A DNA stretch of 27,822 nt from DASUFP01 sp036274495 (GCA_036274495.1 DASUFP010000104.1:1-27822); one strand, 5' to 3'; numbered from the stretch's first letter, positions 16,236 through 24,512 are shown. Notes: a model not told the origin generated them from the letters alone. Program-made: numbers and translations.

Positions 16236-16489
16236 TCGGTATCAGGATCATCGTTGAGCAGACGATTCAGTCGTTCCGCCTGTTTAGCCAGACGAAGCAG
16301 TAATGCTCTTTCTTTTTCGGTAAGACCTGCAACAGGCCGTGAAGTTTTTACCTTTTCATCAAAAGTACCTGAAAAGAGAAGCCAGGATAACAGTCTGCTC
16401 TTTACTTCGTCCTTTTCTTCTGCACGCAATCCTTCCAGCAGTTGTTTAACGGCCTCCAGCTTATTATTTATATCCTGTTCCTGGTGCAT
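16229..16489 (-). CDS. Small charged helical protein, unknown function
   Basis: This 86-aa protein has no family I recognise. It is rich in Glu, Lys, Arg and Leu and appears to form two amphipathic helices, around residues 8-40 (INNKLEAVKQLLEGLRAEEK) and 54-80 (LTEKERALLLRLAKQAERLN), with an acidic DDPDTDQ tail. There is no signal peptide or membrane helix. It lies 23 bp downstream of a histidine kinase gene on the same strand, so it is probably the third gene of the two-kinase operon; its 3' end overlaps paaH by 7 bp. I prefer this strand over the overlapping Ser-rich open frame on the plus strand because of its normal amino-acid composition and operon fit. It could be a partner or anti-factor of the kinases, but that is a guess. 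Confidence 0.6.
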   Translation of the reverse strand: MHQEQDINNKLEAVKQLLEGLRAEEKDEVKSRLLSWLLFSGTFDEKVKTSRPVAGLTEKERALLLRLAKQAERLNRLLNDDPDTDQ

Positions 16490-16512
16490 GCTGATGGTAT
16501 ACGCTGCTATTC

Positions 16513-18267
16513 TTAAATAGTTCGTTCTGAGTTTTCAGCTGTCTCGGTTACCTTACGCTCTATTGGATTTGCGGGGATGGTAAAATGAAAAGTGGAGCCC
16601 TGACCCGGGTTTGATTCAATCCATATTTTGCCACCGAGCTCTTCAACAATTTTTTTTACAATTGCCAGTCCTACTCCTGTGCTTTCAAATTCATCACGGG
16701 TTTCTATGGTCTGGAATATCACAAATATTTTTTCATGAAACCTGGGATCTATTCCCGGTCCGTTATCGGTTACTGAAAAATGGTAAAATTCATTATTTTT
16801 TTTTCCTGTAATAATGACCTTTTTATCCTTTTTGGGATTGAATTTTACTGCATTACCAATCAAATTCAGAAAAACCTGCTGTAGTTTAATACGGTCAGAA
16901 TAAACGACAGGAAGATCATCGGCAACTTTGAACTGAGTGCCGGGTAGTGTGCCCGACAAATCAATTGTTTCATTTACCAATTTAAAGGTTGACATATTTT
17001 CAAACGGGTTGCTGTTTTTGGCTGCTTTCGAATAGGCTAAAATGCCGTTAATTAAAGCTTCCATTCTTATTACACGCTGTTTGATGATGTTAAAGTTGTC
17101 CCTTACTTCACCGGGTAGTTGATGTCCCACATCTTCTTCAATCCATCCTGTCAGGTTTCCTATCGCCCTTAGAGGTGCTTTCAGGTCATGAGAAACGACG
17201 TATGCGAATTTATCCAGCTCCTTATTTGTTTTTTCAAGGTTATGGAGGTATTCATTCATTCTGTTTTCCGAATTCTTCCGTTCCGTAATATTGGTCTCCA
17301 TAAAAACCAATCTGGATTCATTATTCGATGCATCTTTGATTTTGGTGATTTTCTCAATTACCCAGATAGGGGATCCTGATTTATGGTATTTTATTACTTC
17401 AATGGTTGTATTTTCTTCTGTGATGTGATTGCAGGTCATAAGATCTACAGCTATCGGGTCCGAATCGGGGCCAAAGAGAAAATCCTGTTGTTTTTTCCCT
17501 ATTATTTCTTCTGCGGAATAGCCATATAGTCTTGTAAATCCCTCATTTACCCATTCAATTATTCCTTCCGAGTCAGTAAGAATAACTGAGTTTTCTGTAC
17601 CGCTGGCCACCAACGACAACTCCTTGAGTTCTTCGTTTTTCCTTTCAAGGATGGAATTTGAGTCGGCAATTTTATTAATTACCGCATTTTTTGCGTTTTC
17701 AAGATAGGAGCTGAGTGCTGTAATCAGAAACATGCTTGTAACTCCGGTAAGTAAATGACGCAAATCAAGCGATTCCTTTGTTTTTGTGTGTGTGATAAAT
17801 TTGTCCGGAGCTGTAAAATCAGACAACACATAGAAGTAAATAATGTTGGCAAGAGCCACATACAAGGTTATTTTACCACCCTTGTTTTCAAGTACTATAT
17901 ATGCGTACAGAATAATTGATCCCAGATATAAAAAATCCGGATTTCTGATGCCTCCGGAATAATAAGTGGCACAATGAATAAGAATAAAACCCGCAATGAT
18001 ACTTATTGAGTAGGCGAGCTTATATTCCCGGTGTAATTGAAGTCCTGCATAATTTATTATTAGTGTAAGCGAGCTTGCCGCGAAAATATAAATCCGGTAT
18101 CCATTCAGTTGATTAAAGCTGTATTCTTCAACCGAGAAAATAAAAAAGATTAAAATGCCTACAATTGTGTAAATGCGAAAAAGAATATACCGCTGTCTGG
18201 CAAGAATATCATCCTTCGGTATTAAACTGTAGACATCATTATTAAATAACTGCTTTAATTTATTCAT
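16513..18267 (-). CDS. Membrane PAS-domain sensor histidine kinase (paralogue B)
   Basis: This is a 584-aa sensor kinase. Residues about 28-190 hold five to six hydrophobic segments without a large periplasmic loop. A PAS domain follows (about 216-330), with ENSVILTDSEGIIEWVNEGF and its C-terminal capping motif NITERK. The phosphoacceptor helix has FAYVVSHDLKAPLRAIGNL (His360). The ATP-binding part has the N box NLIGNAVKF, G1 DNGPGIDP (501-508) and G2 GVGLAIVKKI. The sequence NFNIIKQRVIRMEALING is typical of kinases related to the phytochrome group. The upstream kinase gene, 19 bp away, is a clear paralogue. The signal sensed is unknown. A likely output is the divergent single-domain response regulator at 20223-20651. 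Confidence 0.93.
   Translation of the reverse strand: MNKLKQLFNNDVYSLIPKDDILARQRYILFRIYTIVGILIFFIFSVEEYSFNQLNGYRIYIFAASSLTLIINYAGLQLHREYKLAYSISIIAGFILIHCATYYSGGIRNPDFLYLGSIILYAYIVLENKGGKITLYVALANIIYFYVLSDFTAPDKFITHTKTKESLDLRHLLTGVTSMFLITALSSYLENAKNAVINKIADSNSILERKNEELKELSLVASGTENSVILTDSEGIIEWVNEGFTRLYGYSAEEIIGKKQQDFLFGPDSDPIAVDLMTCNHITEENTTIEVIKYHKSGSPIWVIEKITKIKDASNNESRLVFMETNITERKNSENRMNEYLHNLEKTNKELDKFAYVVSHDLKAPLRAIGNLTGWIEEDVGHQLPGEVRDNFNIIKQRVIRMEALINGILAYSKAAKNSNPFENMSTFKLVNETIDLSGTLPGTQFKVADDLPVVYSDRIKLQQVFLNLIGNAVKFNPKKDKKVIITGKKNNEFYHFSVTDNGPGIDPRFHEKIFVIFQTIETRDEFESTGVGLAIVKKIVEELGGKIWIESNPGQGSTFHFTIPANPIERKVTETAENSERTI
16712..16746 (-). repeat. 35-bp exact repeat shared with the upstream kinase gene (copy 1)
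   Basis: These 35 bp are identical to positions 18483-18517. Both encode the segment around FHEKIFVIFQT just after the G1 box of the two tandem kinase genes. Synonymous sites are also identical, which suggests recent duplication or gene conversion of this part. Confidence 0.85.
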
Positions 18268-18286
18268 GTTACTGCATTATCATCAA

Positions 18287-20047
18287 TTAATGAAATAATG
18301 CTATGCTTGGAGTTTTCTGATTGAAAACCGACTTTTCATTCTTTGGCCATGTAAACAAAAAGGTACATCCGTTTCCGGGAGCAGATGCTACTTGTATGGT
18401 TCCGCCGGCCTCTTCAATTATTTTTTTCACTATGGCAAGTCCCACACCGGTACTCTCCACGCTATCTCTGGGATTGAGCGTTTGGAATATCACAAATATT
18501 TTTTCATGAAACCTGGGGTCAATACCCGGACCGTTATCCCTGACTTTTATTTGCCACTCATCACTTGTTTCTTCAGCCGATATGGCGATATGAATCTCCT
18601 TTTTGTCGTTGTATTTGATGGCATTTCCTACGAGGTTGGCAAATATTTGCTGAAATTTAATTCTGTCACCGTATAAGGTAGGTAGTGTGCCTGCAATAGA
18701 AATGGTGCAGTTTTCGGGAATAGCCAGAAAATTAGCAATATCAGCAACCTCTGTATTCAGGTCAATCAGTGATTTCTCACTTTTAATGGCATTGGCACGG
18801 GCATACTCAAGCAAGCCGTTAATCAGATCTTCCATTCTCGCCACCCTGTTCTTTATAATGTTAAAGTTGTCACTGGTGTCATCGGAAAAACTCCCTTTCA
18901 TATCTTCTTCAATCCATCCGGTTAAATTGGATATGGCATGGAGCGGAGCTTTGAGGTCATGAGAAACAACGTAGGCGAATTCATCCAGTTCCTTATTTGT
19001 TTTTTCCAGTTCTTTCAGATATGCTTTGATTTTCTTTTCCGCTTCAATCCGTTCTGTAATGTTATCCTGAATTATTACATAACGGTTCACAAAACCTGCA
19101 TCATTTTTTACAGGCGTAACGGAAACAAGTGCCCAAAAAGTTGAGCGGTCTTTCTTGTATTGCTGAAGTTCACCGGTAAATGGATGAAGTGTCATAAGCT
19201 GATTGTGCATTTGCTGCACAACAGCAAAGTCGGTCTGAGTGCCAAATAATACTTCGTCGATACGCTTTCCCTTAACTTCAATTGGATCGTAGCCTGTTAT
19301 TTTCATAAAGGCATCATTGGCCCACTCTGTTTTAAAATCAGTATCTGTAATAATAACCGCACTGTCTGTTTTACTTGCAACAAGTGATAATTTATTAAGT
19401 TCAATATTCTGCCGAGCCAGGTTGTTTCTAGATGTGGTGATTTTCTCAATGACAATGTTTTTTGAACTTCCAAGACTATTACTGAGCGCCGCAATGGCCA
19501 GTACAGCCATAACAGTGGAGAATAAAAAGTCCTGATTCAAATCAGATTCGTTACCTGACAATACATTTGTTACAATTGCCGGATTTGAACTCACGAAATA
19601 GAAATACACCTGATTTATGGAGGCCAGTACCAGCATCCACTTTCCTTCCCTGTTACCGAGCAGCATAAACGTTGTAATGATCATTACCAGATAATAGAAA
19701 TTACCCGAGTTTCTGATCCCGCCATAGTAGTAATTAAATAAGTGTACACAGGCAAAAGCTGTTAGTATGGCAATGAAGTAGGCAGCTCTCAGATTTTTAT
19801 GAATTTGGAGCGCTATATAGTTGGCTACCGCAATTATTGAAAAAAACTGCAATCCCGGTCCCAGAAACTGTTTTCCGGTATTAAATGAAATGGCGTGAAT
19901 GGATTCTGCAAGGCAAATCAGGAACAGCGCTATTGAAAACACAAAAAACAACTTGTATCGCTGCCGTTCCAGGATTTCGGTTTCAGGTATCTGCTGATAG
20001 ATTCCTGAAGACAATAACCTGCGTACTTTCCTGAAAATTGTGATCAT
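18287..20047 (-). CDS. Membrane PAS-domain sensor histidine kinase (paralogue A)
   Basis: This 586-aa kinase has the same design as its downstream neighbour. Membrane segments span about residues 30-190, and a PAS domain about 220-332 (SAVIITDTDFKTEWANDAFM, ending NITERIEAEKKI). The His box is FAYVVSHDLKAPLHAISNLT (His363). The ATPase has NLVGNAIKYN, DNGPGIDPRF and STGVGLAIVKKI. The two proteins share the N-terminal pattern IY..IP..EIL.RQRY.LF, so the whole gene was duplicated. The linker between the PAS and His boxes is a short coiled coil. It is the first gene of the minus-strand set; a 175-bp region separates it from the divergent response regulator. The sensed signal is unknown. Confidence 0.93.
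   Translation of the reverse strand: MITIFRKVRRLLSSGIYQQIPETEILERQRYKLFFVFSIALFLICLAESIHAISFNTGKQFLGPGLQFFSIIAVANYIALQIHKNLRAAYFIAILTAFACVHLFNYYYGGIRNSGNFYYLVMIITTFMLLGNREGKWMLVLASINQVYFYFVSSNPAIVTNVLSGNESDLNQDFLFSTVMAVLAIAALSNSLGSSKNIVIEKITTSRNNLARQNIELNKLSLVASKTDSAVIITDTDFKTEWANDAFMKITGYDPIEVKGKRIDEVLFGTQTDFAVVQQMHNQLMTLHPFTGELQQYKKDRSTFWALVSVTPVKNDAGFVNRYVIIQDNITERIEAEKKIKAYLKELEKTNKELDEFAYVVSHDLKAPLHAISNLTGWIEEDMKGSFSDDTSDNFNIIKNRVARMEDLINGLLEYARANAIKSEKSLIDLNTEVADIANFLAIPENCTISIAGTLPTLYGDRIKFQQIFANLVGNAIKYNDKKEIHIAISAEETSDEWQIKVRDNGPGIDPRFHEKIFVIFQTLNPRDSVESTGVGLAIVKKIIEEAGGTIQVASAPGNGCTFLFTWPKNEKSVFNQKTPSIALFH
18483..18517 (-). repeat. 35-bp exact repeat shared with the downstream kinase gene (copy 2)
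   Basis: Identical to 16712-16746. It lies at the same place in the catalytic domain, and similarity continues with scattered changes on both sides. Confidence 0.85.
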
Positions 20048-20222
20048 AACAGGGGCATTTTACGACCACTTCGCGGGAGAGGTTACAAAACATAAAAGTG
20101 GTTACTTAGAAGTATTATATTGAAAGACAATTAGATACGAAAAATTCCCGAATTATTTAACATTGGAGGAATTGGAGTGGTTTTTTTCTACTTTTAAAAC
20201 CGCATAGTCTAAAGGCGCAACA

Positions 20223-20651
20223 ATGAGCAATAAAACAATAACTATTCTTCATGTTGAGGATGATGAGGTAGATGCTATGGTAATGCAGCGGGCCCTCAAA
20301 AAAACAGACCTGAACTATAAGTTATTTCATGCAAAAAATGGAATCGAAGCCCTTGATATGCTTAAGGGTACTAACGGAAAAGAGAAAATTACCCCAAGAC
20401 CTAATGTAATTTTGCTCGATCTGAACATGCCTCAGATGAACGGTCACGAGTTTCTCAAAGAATTACGTGCCGATCCCGAATTAAAGCCCATAAGTGTTTA
20501 TGTAATGTCGACCTCAAACGACGACCGGGACCGGCTTGGAGCCTATTCGCAAAATGTTGCCGGGTATATTGTTAAACCGCTCAGCCTGGAGAGTTACGTG
20601 GAGGCCATAGCTGTGCTGAATAAATTCTGGCAGTTAACCGAACTTCCTTAA
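20223..20651 (+). CDS. Single-domain response regulator (Rcp1-like)
   Basis: This 142-aa protein consists of a receiver domain only. The acidic pocket is HVEDDEVD (Glu12, Asp13), the phosphoacceptor is Asp66 in VILLDLNMPQMNGHEFL, the switch residue is in VYVMSTSNDDRD, and the conserved Lys118 is in YIVKPLSLE. The pattern resembles Rcp1-type regulators, which pair with PAS- or phytochrome-type kinases and act by protein contact rather than DNA binding. It is divergent from the two kinases and its stop lies 3 bp from the stop of the convergent PLP enzyme. Because there is no output domain, any effect on the flanking paa genes would need another partner. Confidence 0.93.
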   Translation: MSNKTITILHVEDDEVDAMVMQRALKKTDLNYKLFHAKNGIEALDMLKGTNGKEKITPRPNVILLDLNMPQMNGHEFLKELRADPELKPISVYVMSTSNDDRDRLGAYSQNVAGYIVKPLSLESYVEAIAVLNKFWQLTELP

Positions 20652-20654
20652 TTA

Positions 20655-21944
20655 TCAGGCTTTCGCAAAAGGATAGGGCTTTTTGAATGCCTTGTAGATG
20701 TCGGCTTTTGTAATTCCGGCCTCACTCAATGCAAATGGCAATTCATCCGCAATAGAGGTCATCAGTCCTTTCAAATCGTCCATTGTATGACTTCTGCTTA
20801 TAGGAATACGTAAACCTGCATTGTTGATTGCAACACTCGGGAACACCGATAAATTGAAAAAATATCCTCTGTTTATCATTCTTTTTACCATGCTATAGGC
20901 GATAACGGGTTTGCTGACGCCTATAAAGAAGATTGGGGTTTCGTTCTCCCAAATGAGGGGTAGTTCAAGTTCTTTGCATAAGCTGTTTACATACTTAACC
21001 CGCTCTCTTAACTGGTCGTGCATCGAATAAATCTCCGGACTCAGATGAATCTTTGCCGCTTCAATGCATGCGCCTAACATGGGAGGCTGAATGGGTCCTG
21101 AAAAAATAAATGGTCTACCGCAATTGCGAACCAGATCTCTGGTTTTAGTGTTCGAAAAAACAGTTACTCCTCCTGCTGCAGCATAGGCTTTGTTGAGCGA
21201 CGTTACGAGTACCATTTTGTCGTGAAAAGGTGCTTTCGATAACGCATAACCTGAACCGTTTTTACCGGTCCAGCTCATACCATGCGTATCATCAATGTAT
21301 AAATGAAATTGTTCGTGTTTGTCAAGCAACTCATAAAGTTCCTCCATGGGAGCGCCATCGCCAAACATGGAATATACACCGTCAGGCATATACCAGATCT
21401 TGTTGTACTTTGATTTCAGCTCAACAATTTTCTCCTCTAACAAATCCATTCTGTTATGGCGGATAATGTCGATATGTACATTGCGGCTTTTCAGGAGCTG
21501 AACGGCAGTCTGAACACTGTCGTGAACCTGAGTATCCATTATAACCGCGTCATTATCTCCTACAAGAATGGGGATATTGGAAATATGGCTGAGGGTTACA
21601 TTAGCCAGCAGCACAACCGGTTTTTCGAAAATCCGCTCAAGCAAATTTTCAATTTCATCGTATAGTTTCACTGTAACATAGGCCCGGGTTGACGCAAAGG
21701 CGGTTCCGTATTTTTTAACTGCCTCTATGACGCCGTTTTTAAGCCTCTCGTCCAATTCAAGGCCCATATAACCGCATGTTCCAAAATTGACCAGTTCACG
21801 ACCTTTTACATGGATGTGCCGGCCGTCGTGTACCTCCGTTTCATCTGATAAATGAATAATACCAAGTTCGCGCGAGGTGACTGCGGTTTGGTTTACAATT
21901 TCGAGCAGCTGCTCGTGTCTGGTTTTGGTGTCCTGCATAATCAT
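20655..21944 (-). CDS. Divergent alpha-oxoamine synthase-family PLP enzyme
   Basis: This 429-aa fold-type I PLP enzyme is related to 2-amino-3-ketobutyrate ligase, 8-amino-7-oxononanoate synthase and serine palmitoyltransferase. These join an amino acid to an acyl-CoA with loss of CO2. The PLP lysine is Lys252 in VTSLNKAYAAAGG, and the cofactor Asp/His block is YIDDTHGMSWTGKNGSG (216-232). The N-terminal core reads LVNFGTCGYMGLELDERLKN. It is longer than the common 390-400 aa. The usual GSGGSR...G-x-x-x-H stretch is replaced by GTAFASTRAYVTVKLYDEIE, so the substrate may differ. Sphingolipid- or sulfonolipid-type base formation is possible in Bacteroidota but not proven here. It has its own promoter-like element. 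An ATG at 21938 is an equally good start. Confidence 0.75.
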   Translation of the reverse strand: MIMQDTKTRHEQLLEIVNQTAVTSRELGIIHLSDETEVHDGRHIHVKGRELVNFGTCGYMGLELDERLKNGVIEAVKKYGTAFASTRAYVTVKLYDEIENLLERIFEKPVVLLANVTLSHISNIPILVGDNDAVIMDTQVHDSVQTAVQLLKSRNVHIDIIRHNRMDLLEEKIVELKSKYNKIWYMPDGVYSMFGDGAPMEELYELLDKHEQFHLYIDDTHGMSWTGKNGSGYALSKAPFHDKMVLVTSLNKAYAAAGGVTVFSNTKTRDLVRNCGRPFIFSGPIQPPMLGACIEAAKIHLSPEIYSMHDQLRERVKYVNSLCKELELPLIWENETPIFFIGVSKPVIAYSMVKRMINRGYFFNLSVFPSVAINNAGLRIPISRSHTMDDLKGLMTSIADELPFALSEAGITKADIYKAFKKPYPFAKA

Positions 21945-22005
21945 GGTCGGGAATTTAGTGGGGTATCGTGTTTTTTTGCCAATTAATGAACCTTTTTTCC
22001 CGCAA

Positions 22006-22013
22006 CAAACTTA
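22006..22013 (-). promoter_or_regulatory. Putative promoter of the PLP enzyme gene
   Basis: On the minus strand this reads TAAGTTTG, a perfect TAnnTTTG -7 element. A TTTG lies about 23 bp further upstream (22040-22037), slightly far for -33. The start codon is 62 bp downstream. The element lies inside the 240-bp region between this gene and paaI. Confidence 0.45.
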
Positions 22014-22184
22014 TAGACCAAGTTCATTGGAGGAGGCAAATAAGCAGAGGATTTTCACTAAATTATTAACAGCTTTACCTGGAATACATTAAAAAGCCGA
22101 TGAGCTCTGATTCCTGTGGCAGGGGGGATGCCGGTAAAGAAGTCACAACAAAAATATGATTATTTTTACAATAGCAAAAAAAAT

Positions 22185-22616
22185 ATGAAAAAAAATGACA
22201 TTCCCGGTCAGGTAGTCAACGCCATGATGGAAAACGATTACTTCAGTCAGTGGCTTGGAATAGAAGTAATAGCTATATCAGAAGGAAACTGCACCTTGCA
22301 ATTAACCGTCAGAAAGGAGATGCTCAACGGCTTTGGAATTGCCCATGGCGGGATTGCTTTTTCGCTTGCCGACAGCGCTTTGGCCTTTGCCTCCAATTCG
22401 AGGAATAAGAAAAGCCTGGTTTTGGAGGCTTCAATGGCATTCACGGCACCTGTTAAACCGGGTGATATACTTACGGCATCAGCAGTTGAACAGCATTTAA
22501 CCCGCCGCACAGGTAATTACCAGATTACGGTTTCCAATGGTAATGGAGAAACGGTAGCCTTGTTTCGGGGCATCGTTTTCCGGAAGGAGGATGAATGGTT
22601 TCCTGCTCCCAAATAA
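22185..22616 (+). CDS. paaI: Phenylacetate-pathway acyl-CoA thioesterase PaaI (hotdog fold)
   Basis: PaaI (143 aa) hydrolyses CoA esters of the pathway and is thought to free CoA trapped in dead-end intermediates. The hotdog active-site segment is NGFGIAHGGIAFSLADSALA (48-67), with the HGG turn at 54-56 and the catalytic Asp63. The frame is open upstream to 22116. However, ATG 22185 follows an A-rich leader and gives the standard PaaI length, while the upstream 23 residues look random, so I used 22185. It opens the second paa block; paaJ follows after 31 bp. The upstream TATTTTTA at 22161 is a one-mismatch -7 element. Confidence 0.92.
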   Translation: MKKNDIPGQVVNAMMENDYFSQWLGIEVIAISEGNCTLQLTVRKEMLNGFGIAHGGIAFSLADSALAFASNSRNKKSLVLEASMAFTAPVKPGDILTASAVEQHLTRRTGNYQITVSNGNGETVALFRGIVFRKEDEWFPAPK

Positions 22617-22647
22617 GCCTTAACTTTGGCCACTTTTGAATGTAACT

Positions 22648-23859
22648 ATGGAGCAAGCATTTATTATTGATGGAATCAGGACACCAATAGGTTCTTTTGG
22701 CGGAACACTTTCTGCAGTTCGGGCCGACGACATGGCAGCACATGTGATCCGCACATTGCTGCAGCGTAACCATTCAATAGATCCGGCACTGGTAGACCAG
22801 GTGGTTATGGGATGTGCCAATCAGGCTGGCGAAGACAACAGGAATGTGGCCCGTATGGCCGGATTGCTCTCGGGGCTTCCCTATACGGTCCCCGCAGAAA
22901 CGGTTAATATCCTGTGTGCGTCCGGCATGGCGGCTGTAGCCAACGTAAGCCGTTTTATACAGGCCGGAGACGGTCATTTGTTTGTTGCCGGCGGTGTCGA
23001 AAATATGACACGCGCACCCTATGTTTTGTCAAAAACATCAAATGCTTTTGGGCGCGACGCTCAGCTTTTCGATACCAGTATCGGGTGGAGGTTTGTGAAT
23101 GAAAAAATGCGTGAATTATATGGTGTCGACAGTATGGGCGAGACGGCTGAAAATGTGGCTGAAGCCTACAAGATTTCCAGGTCCGATCAGGACCTGTTTG
23201 CTGCCCGGTCGCAACAAAAAGCAGGTGCCGCGTCTCAGGCCGGCCGCTTTATTCAGGAGATTGTAACGGTTGAAATTCCGAGCAGAAAAGGCGACCCTGT
23301 CCGGTTTTCGGCTGATGAATTCATCAAGCCTGCAACCACTGAGGAAGCGCTTTCGAAATTGCGCCCTGCATTTCGGAAAAACGGATCCGTAACAGCCGGC
23401 AACTCCAGCGGAATCAACGATGGTGCCGCCGCACTTTTGGTGGCATCGGGCACATTTGTGAAAAAGCATAACCTGAAACCCATAGCTAAAGTTGTAAGCA
23501 GTGCTGTGGCAGGTGTCGAACCAAGAATTATGGGTGTTGGCCCCGTTCCGGCTTCTCTGCTGGCACTTAAGAAAGCCGGTTTGTCCTTCAGCGACCTTTC
23601 ACACATTGAGCTCAATGAGGCCTTTGCCGCGCAAAGCCTTGCCTGCATACGGGAATGGGGACTTTCTGATGACGATTCCAGAATCAATCCATATGGAGGT
23701 GCTATAGCCCTTGGTCACCCGCTGGGAATGTCGGGGTCGCGTCTGATACTCACTGCCGCACGACAGCTTGCTGACAGCGGAGGCAGATATGCACTTTGTA
23801 CCATGTGTATCGGAGTAGGTCAGGGGTATGCTGTAATCATTGAAAACACTGCCAAATGA
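22648..23859 (+). CDS. paaJ: 3-oxoadipyl-CoA thiolase PaaJ
   Basis: PaaJ (403 aa) cleaves 3-oxoadipyl-CoA to acetyl-CoA and succinyl-CoA and can also act on 3-oxo-5,6-dehydrosuberyl-CoA. The thiolase acyl-accepting Cys is Cys90 in VNILCASGMAAVAN. The C-terminal catalytic elements are ELNEAFAAQSLA, NPYGGAIALGHPLGMSGSR (His) and LCTMCIGVGQG (Cys). An in-frame TTG lies at 22636, but ATG 22648 starts the conserved strand (EQAFIIDGIRTPIGSFGG) and is preferred. The last four bases overlap the start of paaY (ATGA). The neighbours support the PaaJ role over a general acetyl-CoA acetyltransferase. Confidence 0.93.
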   Translation: MEQAFIIDGIRTPIGSFGGTLSAVRADDMAAHVIRTLLQRNHSIDPALVDQVVMGCANQAGEDNRNVARMAGLLSGLPYTVPAETVNILCASGMAAVANVSRFIQAGDGHLFVAGGVENMTRAPYVLSKTSNAFGRDAQLFDTSIGWRFVNEKMRELYGVDSMGETAENVAEAYKISRSDQDLFAARSQQKAGAASQAGRFIQEIVTVEIPSRKGDPVRFSADEFIKPATTEEALSKLRPAFRKNGSVTAGNSSGINDGAAALLVASGTFVKKHNLKPIAKVVSSAVAGVEPRIMGVGPVPASLLALKKAGLSFSDLSHIELNEAFAAQSLACIREWGLSDDDSRINPYGGAIALGHPLGMSGSRLILTAARQLADSGGRYALCTMCIGVGQGYAVIIENTAK

Positions 23860-24449
23860 TATTTGAATTTGAGGGTATTATACCTGTTGTGCACCCTTCT
23901 GCTTTTGTGCATCCGTCAGCAACAGTTACCGGTAATGTCATTATAGGCAAGGACGTGTATATAGGACCCGGGGCAGCAATAAGAGGCGACTGGGGACAGA
24001 TAATTATTGAAGACGGTTGTAATGTCCAGGAGAATTGCACCATCCACATGTTTCCTGGAGTTACGGTTAAACTGCATCCGGGTGCCCATATCGGCCATGG
24101 TGCAATTATTCACGGTGCCACTATAGGTAAAAATGCTCTTGTGGGAATGAATGCCGTAGTAATGGATAACGCTGTAATCGGTGAAAATGCTATTGTTGGT
24201 GCGCTTTGTTTTGTGCCGGCGGAAATGGTTGTCGGCGACAGAATGATTGTAGTGGGAAATCCTGCCAAAGTTGTAAAAGAAGCCTCAGAAGAAATGATTG
24301 CCTGGAAAACGGAGGGCACCCGTCTCTATCAGCAGCTTCCCGCAGCCTGTCATGCCGGTCTCAAACCCTGCGAACCTCTTCGTGAAGTGCCTGAGGGTAG
24401 GTTAAATACAGGTAGCACAAACTATAAGCCCTGGAAAGAGACCAGGTGA
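23856..24449 (+). CDS. paaY: Hexapeptide-repeat protein PaaY (gamma-carbonic-anhydrase fold)
   Basis: PaaY (197 aa) is a left-handed beta-helix protein built from hexapeptide repeats (VHPSATVTGNVIIGKDVYIG, then IRGDWGQIIIEDGCNVQENC). Three histidines sit where gamma-class carbonic anhydrases bind metal: His64 in CTIHMF, His81 in IGHG and His86 in IIHG. Work on proteobacterial PaaY assigned a thioesterase activity that relieves toxic dead-end CoA esters. The C-terminal tail LYQQLPAACHAGLKPCEPLR is typical of PaaY/CaiE proteins. Translation is probably coupled to paaJ through the ATGA overlap. Confidence 0.92.
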   Translation: MIFEFEGIIPVVHPSAFVHPSATVTGNVIIGKDVYIGPGAAIRGDWGQIIIEDGCNVQENCTIHMFPGVTVKLHPGAHIGHGAIIHGATIGKNALVGMNAVVMDNAVIGENAIVGALCFVPAEMVVGDRMIVVGNPAKVVKEASEEMIAWKTEGTRLYQQLPAACHAGLKPCEPLREVPEGRLNTGSTNYKPWKETR

Positions 24450-24483
24450 CTTTTGCCTCCGCTGGCTGGCAGGCTATTTTCCA

Positions 24484-24502
24484 AACCCCTTTCATAGGGG
24501 TT
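24484..24502. promoter_or_regulatory. Perfect hairpin between paaY and paaZ
   Basis: A 7-bp perfect inverted repeat, AACCCCT and AGGGGTT, is separated by a 5-base loop (TTCAT). It is not followed by a T-run on either strand, so it is not a classic intrinsic terminator. It lies where the -33 region of the putative paaZ promoter would be, and so could be an operator or an RNA processing/stability hairpin between two parts of the operon. Confidence 0.5.
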
Positions 24503-24512
24503 AAAACAGTCT

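Noticed and set aside
16254..16520. 88-aa plus-strand open frame opposite the small helical protein
   Set aside because: It is Ser/Arg-rich with no recognisable fold and is antisense to a better frame that fits the kinase operon.
20048..20222. Promoters between the kinase genes and the response regulator
   Set aside because: Only one-mismatch elements are present (TACTTTTA at 20189 on the plus strand; a shifted TATGTTTT on the minus strand) with no well-spaced -33, too weak to annotate.
24484..24502. Intrinsic terminator after paaY
   Set aside because: The stem is perfect but there is no T-run on either strand, so I list it only as a hairpin of unclear role.
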